In this document: positions 42,606 through 51,100 of the stretch, piece after piece | How the letters are laid out: every line of letters starts with the position of its first letter | How positions within the stretch are numbered: the first letter of the stretch is position 1 | Source of the DNA: Candidatus Saccharibacteria bacterium oral taxon 488 | GTDB taxonomy: Bacteria; Patescibacteriota; Saccharimonadia; Saccharimonadales; Saccharimonadaceae | Assembly: GCA_010202645.1 (NCBI GenBank) | Contig: CP047920.1 | Location: 62,001-126,000 of the forward strand | Direction: 5' to 3' | Length of the DNA stretch: 64,000 bases | Made by a program: the position numbers and the translations under genes | Notes under the pieces: generated by a model | What the model was told of the DNA's origin: nothing | Seen by the model: only the letters and a program-made list of their open reading frames with translations | The model's database searches: none

Positions 42606-43282
42606 TGCCTGAAAATAAAGACGTTGCCATCCGTAAGCGCCAGCAGATTGACTCATCAAAGAAAACCATGTTCCTGTTCGTGGCGGCGGCGGCATTTGTG
42701 AGTGGCGTGGCAATTGTGGTATCGTTCTTTCTTGTGCGGCAGATTTTGTTTCATGGCGCAGTGGTACTCGCGAAGCAAGACACCATCAATACACTGGAGA
42801 ATAATAAAAAGGCGGCCGAGTCGCTCAAAGATAATGTGCGCTCACTAGAGGCGAATGAAGCACTTAACTCAGTGAAGTTAACGGATAGTAGTAGTCCATT
42901 GCAGACGATTCTTGATGCGCTGCCGGCTAGTGCGAACGCCGATGCGCTCGGCGCGTCCATTCAGAAGAAGTTCGTCAATGGTATCGCCGGTCTGTCACTA
43001 GAAAGCATCTCGGTGCACTATACGGCGAATGAGTCGGGTGCGGAGCAAAAGGACGCTGGTGATGGTCGCTCGGCGGTGAGTTTCACCATGACAGTGAGCG
43101 GTACGTCATCAAGCCTCAAGGAGCTGTTAACGCGCTTTGAAAAATCAATTCGGGTTATCAATATTACCGAGATTGAGATGCAGGCCAGCGAGGATGGCAA
43201 GATGACTATGGATATCTCTGGCAAGGCCTATTTTGAGCCGGCGCAAAAAGTTGGATTAGGAAAGAAGGTGATCAAGCCATGA
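42605..43282 (+). CDS. pilO: PilO-like pilus assembly protein
   Basis: PilO pairs with PilN in the alignment subcomplex of the pilus machine. The 225-residue protein has a cytoplasmic N-terminus, one membrane helix (about residues 21-43), a coiled-coil stretch (about 55-85, DTINTLENNKKAAESLKDNVRSLE in part) and an outer alpha/beta domain. Sequence identity to known PilO is low; the call rests on topology and on the position after pilM-pilN. The ATG overlaps the pilN stop (TAATG). Confidence 0.82.
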   Translation: MPENKDVAIRKRQQIDSSKKTMFLFVAAAAFVSGVAIVVSFFLVRQILFHGAVVLAKQDTINTLENNKKAAESLKDNVRSLEANEALNSVKLTDSSSPLQTILDALPASANADALGASIQKKFVNGIAGLSLESISVHYTANESGAEQKDAGDGRSAVSFTMTVSGTSSSLKELLTRFEKSIRVINITEIEMQASEDGKMTMDISGKAYFEPAQKVGLGKKVIKP

Positions 43283-43509
43283 AGAAGAGCGATATAGCGA
43301 TGATCGTATTGATAGCCAGCCTCGGCGTTGTGGTGGCATATTTCGTTGCCAGTAGTATTCCGTTCTTGCGCGTACCATCATCGGGTGTAGAAGTACAGAC
43401 GATATCAAAGATTAGTCCAGATATTGAGCAGCCAGATAAGACAGTATTTAATCGTGAAGCTATTAACCCAACGGTGGAAGCAATTGTTGGCAAAGCGACT
43501 GGTAGTTAG
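43279..43509 (+). CDS. Small membrane protein of the pilus operon
   Basis: A 76-residue protein with one membrane helix at about residues 7-29 and an outer tail of about 45 residues. It overlaps pilO by 4 bases and sits 12 bases before pilB, where Gram-negative loci carry pilP. It has no lipobox, so it is not a PilP lipoprotein. It could stabilise the PilN-PilO complex. No family recognised. Confidence 0.68.
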   Translation: MKKSDIAMIVLIASLGVVVAYFVASSIPFLRVPSSGVEVQTISKISPDIEQPDKTVFNREAINPTVEAIVGKATGS

Positions 43510-43521
43510 CGCGGAGGTGAT

Positions 43522-45285
43522 ATGGCGCTACTGACGGATGATATGCAGGGAAAATTGATTGGCTTGCTGACGAGCGAGGGCTTGATTGAGCGGTCGGTTG
43601 TTAAGGAGGCGCAAAAGCGTGCCAGCGAGTCGGGTAAGCCGTTACTGTCACTGTTGACCGAGGAGCACCTTTTGGAGAATGAATTATTGGTGCATGCGGT
43701 GGCGCAATTATCCGGTGTGCCGTATGTTAATCTCGCAAGCAGCGTGATTGAGCAGCACATCTTGAACCTACTGCCGGAGGATGTTGCGGAGCGATTTATG
43801 GCGGTACCACTGGCCGAGGTACAGGGGCGCTTGGCGGTGGCGATGATTGATGCTAATAATGTCCAGGCGGTTGACTACCTAGCAAATCGTATCCAACGGC
43901 CGCTGAAGGTATTCATGGCCTCCGAAGAAAGCATCCGTCATGTCCTTGGCCAGTACAGAACAGACTTATCATCGGTCAATGAAGCAGCGGAAGACTCGCA
44001 GCGCGAGGCACTGGATGAATCATCGCAGAACATTGTGACAATCGTTCAAGATTCGCCGATTTCGCGGGCACTTAGCACGATCCTAGAGTATGCAGTAAAG
44101 AGCCATGCCTCGGACGTACACATTGAGCCATTAGAAAAGGCGTTGAAAATTCGCTGTCGTGTTGACGGTGTGTTGCGGGAAATTATGCAGCTACCAAAAA
44201 GTATTGAACCAGCGCTGGTTAGCCGCATTAAAATTCTATCAAATCTCAAGATTGATGAGCATCGAATTCCGCAGGATGGTCAGTTCGCGGTCAATGTGGC
44301 CGGCAAGGACGTTGACCTGCGTATTGCGATTTCGCCGGTGGTGTGGGGAGAGCAGGTGGTGATTCGTCTGCTTGATAAGACAGGTAACTCGTTTGATCTG
44401 ACTGATATGGGGTATGCCGGGCGTGCCCTGAGAGCCATCCAAAAAGGCATCAAGCGGCCGAGCGGAATGATTTTGACGTCTGGGCCGACCGGTTCAGGTA
44501 AGTCAACCAGTCTATATGCGCTGATTAAGGAAATCAAGGACGACTCGATCAATATTGTGACACTGGAGGATCCGGTGGAGTACAAGATTGACGGCGTTAA
44601 TCAGATCCAGGTGCATGCTGATGTTGGACTGACGTTTGCATCGGGCTTACGGTCAATTCTCCGGCAGGATCCCGACGTGGTGATGGTCGGTGAAATCCGC
44701 GATACCGAGACAGCGAACTTGGCGGTGCAAGCGGCATTGACCGGACACTTAGTCTTCTCGACGCTGCACACCAATTCGGCAGCGGGTGTGCTGCCGCGGC
44801 TGTTGGATATGGGGATTGAACCGTTCTTGATTGCTAGTACCGTGAACACCATTATTGGCCAGCGGCTGGTCAGGCGAGTGGCGCCAAAGTATGATTCATA
44901 TCAATCGTCACCGCTTGAAACGGAGACTATTCAGTCAACGGTCGGTCACCTCCTGCCAAAAACCCAGGCTGACATATCGACTGTTTCGCAGGATTTGGGC
45001 TACAAGGCCTTGCCATTATCTGGTCAAGCCGCTTATACTTTAGTCAGGGGCCGCGATATGCCGCAGACGCCGCAAGGTTACTCAGGGCGATGTGGTTTGT
45101 ACGAGGTGATGGACGTCACTGAGGAAGTTCAAAACTTGATCGTCAAGCGGGCGACGAGCGCCGAGATTCAGCGGCTTGCCATTCAGCAGGGCATGATAAC
45201 GATGCGTCAAGATGGTTATCTCAAGGCGCTCAGTGGCGTGACGACATTAGAGGAAGTAAATCGGGTAGCAGCCGATACAGCATAA
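43522..45285 (+). CDS. pilB: Type IV pilus extension ATPase PilB
   Basis: PilB powers pilus extension. The 587-residue protein has the N-terminal MshEN-type domain (residues 1-150), the N2 domain with SDVHIEPLEKALKIRCRVDG, the Walker A GPTGSGKSTSLYA, Asp box (LEDPVEYKIDG), Walker B (RQDPDVVMVGEIRD) and His box (TGHLVFSTLHTN). The four cysteines of the usual zinc site are missing: the first pair reads APKYDSY and the second region TPQGYSGRCGLYE has only one Cys. GCGGAGGTG precedes the ATG. Confidence 0.95.
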   Translation: MALLTDDMQGKLIGLLTSEGLIERSVVKEAQKRASESGKPLLSLLTEEHLLENELLVHAVAQLSGVPYVNLASSVIEQHILNLLPEDVAERFMAVPLAEVQGRLAVAMIDANNVQAVDYLANRIQRPLKVFMASEESIRHVLGQYRTDLSSVNEAAEDSQREALDESSQNIVTIVQDSPISRALSTILEYAVKSHASDVHIEPLEKALKIRCRVDGVLREIMQLPKSIEPALVSRIKILSNLKIDEHRIPQDGQFAVNVAGKDVDLRIAISPVVWGEQVVIRLLDKTGNSFDLTDMGYAGRALRAIQKGIKRPSGMILTSGPTGSGKSTSLYALIKEIKDDSINIVTLEDPVEYKIDGVNQIQVHADVGLTFASGLRSILRQDPDVVMVGEIRDTETANLAVQAALTGHLVFSTLHTNSAAGVLPRLLDMGIEPFLIASTVNTIIGQRLVRRVAPKYDSYQSSPLETETIQSTVGHLLPKTQADISTVSQDLGYKALPLSGQAAYTLVRGRDMPQTPQGYSGRCGLYEVMDVTEEVQNLIVKRATSAEIQRLAIQQGMITMRQDGYLKALSGVTTLEEVNRVAADTA

Positions 45286-45303
45286 AAGAAAAGGGGGACG
45301 ATT

Positions 45304-46374
45304 ATGAACAATCAAGAATTACGCATCGAGATTTTACTAGAAGAGGTGGTCAAAAAGCGAGCCTCAGACCTTCACATTCAAGTGGGCCTGCCACCGATGC
45401 TGCGTATTGACGGAACGCTGGTCGCAGCAACGGGCACGCAGCCGCTTGATGAGGCGACCGTGGAGCGGCTGGTATTTCAGATTCTTGATGAGGATCAGCG
45501 GCAAATTTTGCTCAAGGACAAGGAGTTTGACTTTTCGTTTGCGTTCGGTACACTAGGACGATTCCGGGTGAATGCCTTTCATGAGAGGGGTAACCTGGCG
45601 GCAGCGCTGCGCTTAATTCCAAACGAGATCAAGACTGCGCAGGAGCTGGGCATGCCACCGATTGTCAATACATTTGCCGATTTCCCACGCGGTTTGGTGT
45701 TGGTGACGGGGCCGACTGGCTCTGGTAAATCGACGACGTTGGCGGCGCTGGTCGACAAAATTAACGCCGAAAAGTCGCAGCACATCATTACTATTGAAGA
45801 CCCAATTGAGTTTACGCACAAGTCGAAAAAGTCAGTGGTGGTGCAGCGCGAGGTGCATTATGACACCTATTCATTCTCGGCGGCGCTGCGTTCGAGCCTC
45901 CGCCAAGATCCCGACGTAGTGCTGATCGGCGAGATGCGCGACCTCGAGACGATATCGGCGGCGATTACCATTGCAGAGACCGGGCACTTGGTATTTGCGA
46001 CACTGCACACCAACTCAGCGGCGCAGTCGATTGACCGTATGATTGACGTCTTTCCGCCGCATCAACAGCCGCAAATTCGTGCGCAGCTCAGCAATATTCT
46101 GATGGCAATTTGTTCGCAGAGGCTGGTGCCGTCTATCGGTGGCGGTCGGGTGGTGGCGGCCGAGATCATGATTGCTAATCCAGCGGTGCGTAACATTATT
46201 CGCGAGGGCAAGAGTCATCAGCTAGATGCCGTCATTCAGACGGGTGCTGATCAGGGCATGCAGACCATGGATCGGACACTGGTGAATTTGGTACAAAACG
46301 GTACGATTACGTATGATAGTGCCCGTGAGTTTGCGGTTGATCTAGCGGAGTTTGAGCGGCTTATCAGGGGATAG
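45304..46374 (+). CDS. pilT: Type IV pilus retraction ATPase PilT
   Basis: PilT powers pilus retraction, needed for twitching and for pulling in attached partners. The 356-residue protein has SDLHIQVGLPPMLRIDG, Walker A GPTGSGKSTTLAAL (near residue 137), the Asp box IEDPIEFTH, Walker B RQDPDVVLIGEMRD, the His box TGHLVFATLHTN and the AIRNLIR-like AVRNIIREGK retraction motif. AAAGGGGG lies before the ATG, 18 bases after pilB. Presence of both PilB and PilT implies dynamic pili. Confidence 0.96.
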   Translation: MNNQELRIEILLEEVVKKRASDLHIQVGLPPMLRIDGTLVAATGTQPLDEATVERLVFQILDEDQRQILLKDKEFDFSFAFGTLGRFRVNAFHERGNLAAALRLIPNEIKTAQELGMPPIVNTFADFPRGLVLVTGPTGSGKSTTLAALVDKINAEKSQHIITIEDPIEFTHKSKKSVVVQREVHYDTYSFSAALRSSLRQDPDVVLIGEMRDLETISAAITIAETGHLVFATLHTNSAAQSIDRMIDVFPPHQQPQIRAQLSNILMAICSQRLVPSIGGGRVVAAEIMIANPAVRNIIREGKSHQLDAVIQTGADQGMQTMDRTLVNLVQNGTITYDSAREFAVDLAEFERLIRG

Positions 46375-46377
46375 CAC

Positions 46378-47589
46378 ATGAAAAAATATTACTATGAGGC
46401 CAGGGATTCAGCCACGCAAAAGATTACCAAGTCGGTTGTGCAGGCTGAGAGCGAGGTCGCCGCGGCGAAGTTGTTGAGCGCTCAGGGCTTCGTGCCGCTG
46501 AAAATTGAGCTGCAGGATGAGCGTGAGGGCTTCTTTCAGCGATTATCAAATAAAATATCGTCCAAGGACAAGATCGTCTTTACGCGGCAGCTAGCGACGT
46601 TGATTGGTGCGGGGTTGCCGCTGGCGCAGAGCATGCATACCGTGCTGGAGCAAACGCAAAACAAGCAGATGCAGAGTATCATTCAGGAGATAATTTCTGA
46701 TATTGAGGGCGGCCGGCAACTATCAAGCGCGTTCGAGAAACATCCAGAAGTATTTGACAATGTATATGTAGCGTTGGTGGCAGCCGGTGAGGCGTCAGGA
46801 ACGTTGGACGAAGCACTTAAGCGTATCGCGTCGCAGCAAGAAAAAGATGCAGCGATGCTTAGCAAAGTGCGTGGCGCCATGGTCTATCCGGCGATTGTGC
46901 TGCTGGTGATCATCGCGGTAGTGGTGTTCATGCTCGTGATGGTAGTGCCGCAGGTCGAAGGACTGTATGGCAGCTTACACAAAGAGCTACCGTTCACAAC
47001 GAAGGCCATGGTCAGCGTCGCTGGTTTTTTGGCGCAGTTTTGGTGGGCGTTGGTGATTTTACTTGGCATCGGTTTATATTTCTTTCAGCAGTATCTCAAA
47101 ACCGAGGCTGGTATTCGCGCTAAAGATACGTTCAAGCTGAACATACCAGTGTTTGACGCCATGTTCCGCAAGCTGTACATGGCTCGCTTTACTCGTACCG
47201 GTCAAACGCTTCTTAATAGCGGGGTAGCGATGCTGGATATGCTGCGCATCACTGCTCGGGCGGTCAATAATTCAGTTATCCGTCAAGGTATTGAGCATGC
47301 TAGCGAAAAGGTGAAGGGCGGCAAGGCGCTGTCAGTGTCCTTAAAAAATGAGGATTATATCTTGCCGATGGTGCCGCAGATGATCAAGATTGGCGAACAG
47401 TCGGGTAAGATTGATGAGATGATGGGCAAGTGCGCGCAGATTTACGAAGAAGAGCTGGATGAGGAGATCAAGGCGATCACGACGACCATTGAACCAGTGC
47501 TGATGGTGGTCTTGGCGGTCGTGGCCGGCGTGATGGTGGGTGCAATAATCTTTCCAATTTATAATCTGGTCGGAGATATTAGCCTCTAG
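46378..47589 (+). CDS. pilC: Type IV pilus inner-membrane platform protein PilC
   Basis: PilC is the inner-membrane platform on which pilins are added. The 403-residue protein has two GspF domains (residues about 65-190 and 270-390) with the ATLIGAGLPLAQSM and TLLNSGVAMLDML repeats, three membrane helices (about 170-195, 215-240, 375-400), and FTRQLATL. It starts 3 bases after the pilT stop. It is the last gene before the pilA promoter. Confidence 0.95.
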   Translation: MKKYYYEARDSATQKITKSVVQAESEVAAAKLLSAQGFVPLKIELQDEREGFFQRLSNKISSKDKIVFTRQLATLIGAGLPLAQSMHTVLEQTQNKQMQSIIQEIISDIEGGRQLSSAFEKHPEVFDNVYVALVAAGEASGTLDEALKRIASQQEKDAAMLSKVRGAMVYPAIVLLVIIAVVVFMLVMVVPQVEGLYGSLHKELPFTTKAMVSVAGFLAQFWWALVILLGIGLYFFQQYLKTEAGIRAKDTFKLNIPVFDAMFRKLYMARFTRTGQTLLNSGVAMLDMLRITARAVNNSVIRQGIEHASEKVKGGKALSVSLKNEDYILPMVPQMIKIGEQSGKIDEMMGKCAQIYEEELDEEIKAITTTIEPVLMVVLAVVAGVMVGAIIFPIYNLVGDISL

Positions 47590-47615
47590 ACAATCCATAA
47601 GCAGTACGGTACAAT
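47587..47615 (+). promoter_or_regulatory. Promoter of the pilin gene
   Basis: TAGACA (47587-47592), 17 bases, TACAAT (47610-47615). It gives the pilin gene its own transcript within the locus, as expected for a highly expressed subunit. Confidence 0.65.
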
Positions 47616-47654
47616 AACGAAAGAAAGTTAAGTCACAGAAAGGTGGGCAACTTC

Positions 47655-48128
47655 ATGGCTCAGCAAAAAGCAAATCGAGGGTTTACAATTATTGAAGTCG
47701 TGTTGGTGCTGGCGATCGCCGGACTGATATTTTTGATGGTATTCTTGGCGTGGCCGGCCTTGCAGCGCAGCCAGCGCGACACACAACGACGCAGTGATGT
47801 GACTCGGTTCGTCTCGCAGGTGAATAGTTATGCAACAAATAACAAGGGAAGCATCCCGAAAACCGATACGGGGTCGATTAATAGTTTCCTCGATTCGTAT
47901 ATGAAGCGTGGCAACGGTGAATTCAAGGATCCGCAGACAGGCAACAATTACAGCGTGGTAACTGGTGTCGCTCAGCAGGGTTCGGCAACGACCGAGAAGA
48001 TGGTCTATGCCACGAGCGCTCAATGTGATGGCGAAAATATTGTTGCTAAAAGTGGTTCGCCGCGCTCGTTCGCCGTCAAGGTGCAGCTAGAAGGAAGCGG
48101 TGCGTTTTGTAAAGACAATCAAAACTAG
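47655..48128 (+). CDS. Type IV major-pilin-like prepilin
   Basis: A 157-residue prepilin. The leader ANRG is cut before FTIIEVVLVL (Glu at +5), with the hydrophobic helix to about residue 32. The globular domain contains two cysteines (AQCDGE, AFCKD) that probably form the C-terminal disulfide loop. Its own promoter and terminator and the position between pilC and the peptidase suggest it is the major pilin, though the prepilin at 19043 is another candidate. ATG 47655 is preferred over the GTG at 47643, with AAAGGTGG upstream. Confidence 0.88.
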   Translation: MAQQKANRGFTIIEVVLVLAIAGLIFLMVFLAWPALQRSQRDTQRRSDVTRFVSQVNSYATNNKGSIPKTDTGSINSFLDSYMKRGNGEFKDPQTGNNYSVVTGVAQQGSATTEKMVYATSAQCDGENIVAKSGSPRSFAVKVQLEGSGAFCKDNQN

Positions 48129-48147
48129 CCAGAGACAACGAATTATT

Positions 48148-48180
48148 AGCAGCCTCCTACTATTAGGGGGCTGCTTTTTT
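48148..48180 (+). terminator. Rho-independent terminator of the pilin gene
   Basis: AGCAGCCTCC (48148-48157) pairs with GGGGGCTGCT (48166-48175, one G-U), followed by TTTTTT. Confidence 0.9.
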
Positions 48181-48206
48181 CATGATTTCTTGTTACCATT
48201 AACAGT

Positions 48207-49073
48207 ATGATGGTAGTGACAATACTGGTGGGTGTGGCAATTCTTGGCGCAGTGATGGGGAGCTTTATCGGTGCTCAGGTGTGGCGAGTCCGTGCTCGGC
48301 AGCTCGTTGAAGACAAGCAGGCCGGCGAACCGGTTGATACGCTGGAGCTACGCCGCCTGAAGCTGCTGCTCAAACCTCTCAAGAAAGATCGATCGCAGTG
48401 TCTTTCCTGTGGGCACGAGCTACGCTGGTATGATTTGCTGCCAGTGGTGAGCTGGCTGGCTGCTAGAGGTCGCTGTCGGTATTGCCAGGCACCGATTGGC
48501 TGGATGGAACTGGGGCTCGAAGTGGCGATGGCCGGGCTGTTTACAGTGGTGACGTGGCATAGCATGATGACGCTTACGGCGCCACTAGTGATAACGAAGG
48601 TCGCGATTATGCTGATGGGGCTATCATATCTAGCGTTCCTGTTCGTGTATGACAAGCGGTGGTTTTTGCTTCCGGACGTGGCGAATTGGCCGTTCGTGAT
48701 GTTGGGGGCGCTATTTGCTGGGATTCACGTAGCGACTGGCCAGCTGCCGGGCGGAGTGCTGGGGTTGATAGCGGCGGTTGTTATCCTCAGTGGCGTGTAC
48801 GCATTGCTCTACGTCGTGTCGAGTGGTTGCTGGATAGGGTTCGGTGATGTCAAGCTGACACTCGGCCTCGCCCTCTTTTTAATGGATTGGCGACTAGCAT
48901 TTCTCGCGCTGTTTCTGGCAAATTTACTCGGCACGCTACTGGTACTGCCGGGGATGCTTCGAGGCACAGTGCAGCGTGGAGCACGAATCCCATTCGGACC
49001 GCTACTAATCGTTGGCTTTCTTATTTCGTGGTTTTTTGGTGCCAGGATCGTGGATTGGCTTATCGTGATTTGA
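48207..49073 (+). CDS. pilD: Prepilin peptidase PilD
   Basis: PilD cleaves the leader of prepilins and N-methylates the new N-terminus. The 288-residue membrane protein has the cytoplasmic zinc region with two CxxC pairs (CLSCG and CRYCQ), a PVVSWLAARGRC stretch, and the two catalytic aspartates of the aspartic protease (YDKRWFLLPD and GFGDVKL). About seven to eight membrane helices are seen. It would process the prepilins at 19043, 47655, 49101, 49822 and 50366. The first ATG is 26 bases after the pilin terminator; the promoter is not clear. Confidence 0.95.
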   Translation: MMVVTILVGVAILGAVMGSFIGAQVWRVRARQLVEDKQAGEPVDTLELRRLKLLLKPLKKDRSQCLSCGHELRWYDLLPVVSWLAARGRCRYCQAPIGWMELGLEVAMAGLFTVVTWHSMMTLTAPLVITKVAIMLMGLSYLAFLFVYDKRWFLLPDVANWPFVMLGALFAGIHVATGQLPGGVLGLIAAVVILSGVYALLYVVSSGCWIGFGDVKLTLGLALFLMDWRLAFLALFLANLLGTLLVLPGMLRGTVQRGARIPFGPLLIVGFLISWFFGARIVDWLIVI

Positions 49074-49100
49074 TAGTGCTTATGCTATAATAATGAGCAT

Positions 49101-49838
49101 ATGAAGCGGTGGCAATCCGGGTTTACAATCGTTGAAGTGGTGTTGTTCTTGGCGATCACTGGCCTGTTGACCGTTGGCTTGTTAGCTGGCGTGAGTGCTG
49201 CACTGCGCCAACAACAATATCATGACGCTGTTCAATCGTTCGCCGGCTTTATTCGTGATCAGTATAGCCGAGTGATTAGTATCGAGAATGATCGGGGCGA
49301 TCGCGACACATGTCCTGTTAAGGGTGCAACAAACGACGGAGCTCGGGGTCAGTCGAATTGCGTTGTCGTTGGTCGTTATGTCAAGTCGACGAATTCCGAG
49401 GCACGTTCATTTACTGCCTATCCGCTGTACGCTCTGAAACGCTCGGGAGTGTGGACGTATAGCTATAGTGAGAGTGAGGCAAATACCTATACGGTTGGCT
49501 GGGGTGCGCAGGTACGCTCACTCACGGCAACCAATACCATTGGTAGAGAACTGGCTTTATTAATATACCGCGATCCAGATAGCGGGCAGGTTATCGTACG
49601 CACGAATGACGCGCCGTATTCACCAGCTAATATTAATAATTTTATTCGCAATATGCAGCCGAATGGCAGTATGTATACGGCCGATTTACAGCTGCGGCAG
49701 CGAGAGTTTTGTGTCTATGATACTGGCTGGTCAGTTGGTCAGAGGCTGTCAGTCTTTTTGGGAGCAAAGGCTGGCTCGAGCGAGGCCGTGACGGTTGGTC
49801 ATGCGACAAAGGGGTGCGATAATGAAGCGACGGCATAG
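49101..49838 (+). CDS. Pseudopilin (minor pilin)
   Basis: A 245-residue prepilin with QSGFTIVEVV (cleavage after Gly, Glu at +5) and a helix to about residue 32. The globular domain is larger than in major pilins and has four or more cysteines (DTCPVK, SNCVVV, EFCVYD, KGCDNE), likely two disulfides. TATAAT (49086-49091) ends 9 bases before the ATG. It opens a run of four overlapping minor-pilin genes that may form the initiation complex at the pilus tip. Confidence 0.87.
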   Translation: MKRWQSGFTIVEVVLFLAITGLLTVGLLAGVSAALRQQQYHDAVQSFAGFIRDQYSRVISIENDRGDRDTCPVKGATNDGARGQSNCVVVGRYVKSTNSEARSFTAYPLYALKRSGVWTYSYSESEANTYTVGWGAQVRSLTATNTIGRELALLIYRDPDSGQVIVRTNDAPYSPANINNFIRNMQPNGSMYTADLQLRQREFCVYDTGWSVGQRLSVFLGAKAGSSEAVTVGHATKGCDNEATA

Positions 49839-50382
49839 CGCGCGGGGCGACACGATCATTGAAGTGGTGATGGCGGTAGCGATGTTTAGCATGCTGGCGA
49901 TCGGTATCATGGCACTCATGAACAGCGGTATTGCTATGGCGCAGCGATCATTAGAGTTGACGCTTGTGCGGCAACAGATTGATAGTCAAGCAGAAATGCT
50001 GCGCTACATTCACGACAAGTCATCTCAGGCTGGCAGCTCATTTGCTACCCTCTGGGACGCGATGAAAGGTCGGACTATCGACCACGCCAATTCGCTACTG
50101 AATGTTAATCGATGTCCAGAGGCAATGCCGAGTGGGGGATTTGCACTAGCGCCCAGCAAAAATACCTTTCAGTTGATTACTAATAAGTATGAATTATCGC
50201 CGACATATGCCAAGATTTCAACTGCCCGAAATCCAATTTCTTTAGGCATTTCAATTCAGCTGGTGCGTGTTGAAGGTGGCCGCGCCTATGATGCGTACAT
50301 TCAGGCCTGCTGGATGAGTGTGGGGACTGACCGGCCAATGACCACGGGGACGATTGTGAGGATGTATGACACAGCGGTATAG
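49822..50382 (+). CDS. Pseudopilin with Asp at position +1 (PilV-like)
   Basis: A 186-residue prepilin-like protein. The leader ends ARG and the mature sequence would begin DTIIEVVMAVAMFSML, with Glu at +5 but Asp where Phe is usual. The hydrophobic helix runs to about residue 35. Two cysteines (NRCPEA, QACWMS) are in the globular part. Start ATG 49822 lies inside the previous gene (17-base overlap). By order and form it resembles PilV/GspI-type minor pilins. Confidence 0.82.
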   Translation: MKRRHSARGDTIIEVVMAVAMFSMLAIGIMALMNSGIAMAQRSLELTLVRQQIDSQAEMLRYIHDKSSQAGSSFATLWDAMKGRTIDHANSLLNVNRCPEAMPSGGFALAPSKNTFQLITNKYELSPTYAKISTARNPISLGISIQLVRVEGGRAYDAYIQACWMSVGTDRPMTTGTIVRMYDTAV

Positions 50383-51100
50383 ACGATACGGGTTTACCTT
50401 GATTGAACTGATGCTGGCGATGGCATTTGTGTCGGTGTTACTGCTGGCGATTGCTACGATAGCGATCCAGGCCGGTAAGCTATATAATCGAGGCCTCACG
50501 CTCAAAAGTATCAATCAGTCCGGCCGCGAGATTAGCGATAGCTTGCGGCGCGACTTTTTGCAGGCTAATGCCGGCAAGATAAGTGGTAATGCTAGTTCGG
50601 CCGTTGTCATGGTGCAGGCGGGTGGCGCTGATCGGAGTGGCCGACTCTGCCTCGGTGACTATTCATATGTCTGGAATGTACCAAAAGTTGTCTCTGGAGA
50701 AGTGAAGGCCGGTGCGGGTATTATTACCGAGGTTGGTGGGCCGCATTCTGGTCGTCCGATTAATTTTGCTCGAGTGATTGACCCAGATGGTATGCTGTGC
50801 CAAAAAAATGAAACAACGGGGGCGTATATGTCAACGGTCGCGACGGATAAAGTGACACATCTTCTCAAGCCAGCCGGGTCAAATGATGTGGTGCTGGCAA
50901 TTCATCAAATGAAAGCAGCGCGAGCGGCAGGTGATAGCGGGGCAGACAGTCTGTATCGTTTGGAATTTGTCCTTGGAACCAGTCAGCTTGAGGCGGTCAA
51001 TACAGCTAACGGTACCTGTAAGCCACCGGCGGATAACAGTGAGAATCTCGACTTTTGCGCAATAAATAGCTTTGAGATGATTGTGAGGACAAATGGATAA
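50366..51100 (+). CDS. Pseudopilin (PilW/GspJ-like)
   Basis: A 244-residue prepilin with RYGFTLIELMLAMAFVSVLLLAI, cleavage before Phe and Glu at +5. The large globular part has cysteines in RLCLGD, MLCQKN, GTCKPP and DFCAIN. It overlaps the previous gene by 17 bases and the next by 8, so the cluster is translated together. By size and order it matches PilW/GspJ-type minor pilins. Confidence 0.86.
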   Translation: MTQRYRRYGFTLIELMLAMAFVSVLLLAIATIAIQAGKLYNRGLTLKSINQSGREISDSLRRDFLQANAGKISGNASSAVVMVQAGGADRSGRLCLGDYSYVWNVPKVVSGEVKAGAGIITEVGGPHSGRPINFARVIDPDGMLCQKNETTGAYMSTVATDKVTHLLKPAGSNDVVLAIHQMKAARAAGDSGADSLYRLEFVLGTSQLEAVNTANGTCKPPADNSENLDFCAINSFEMIVRTNG

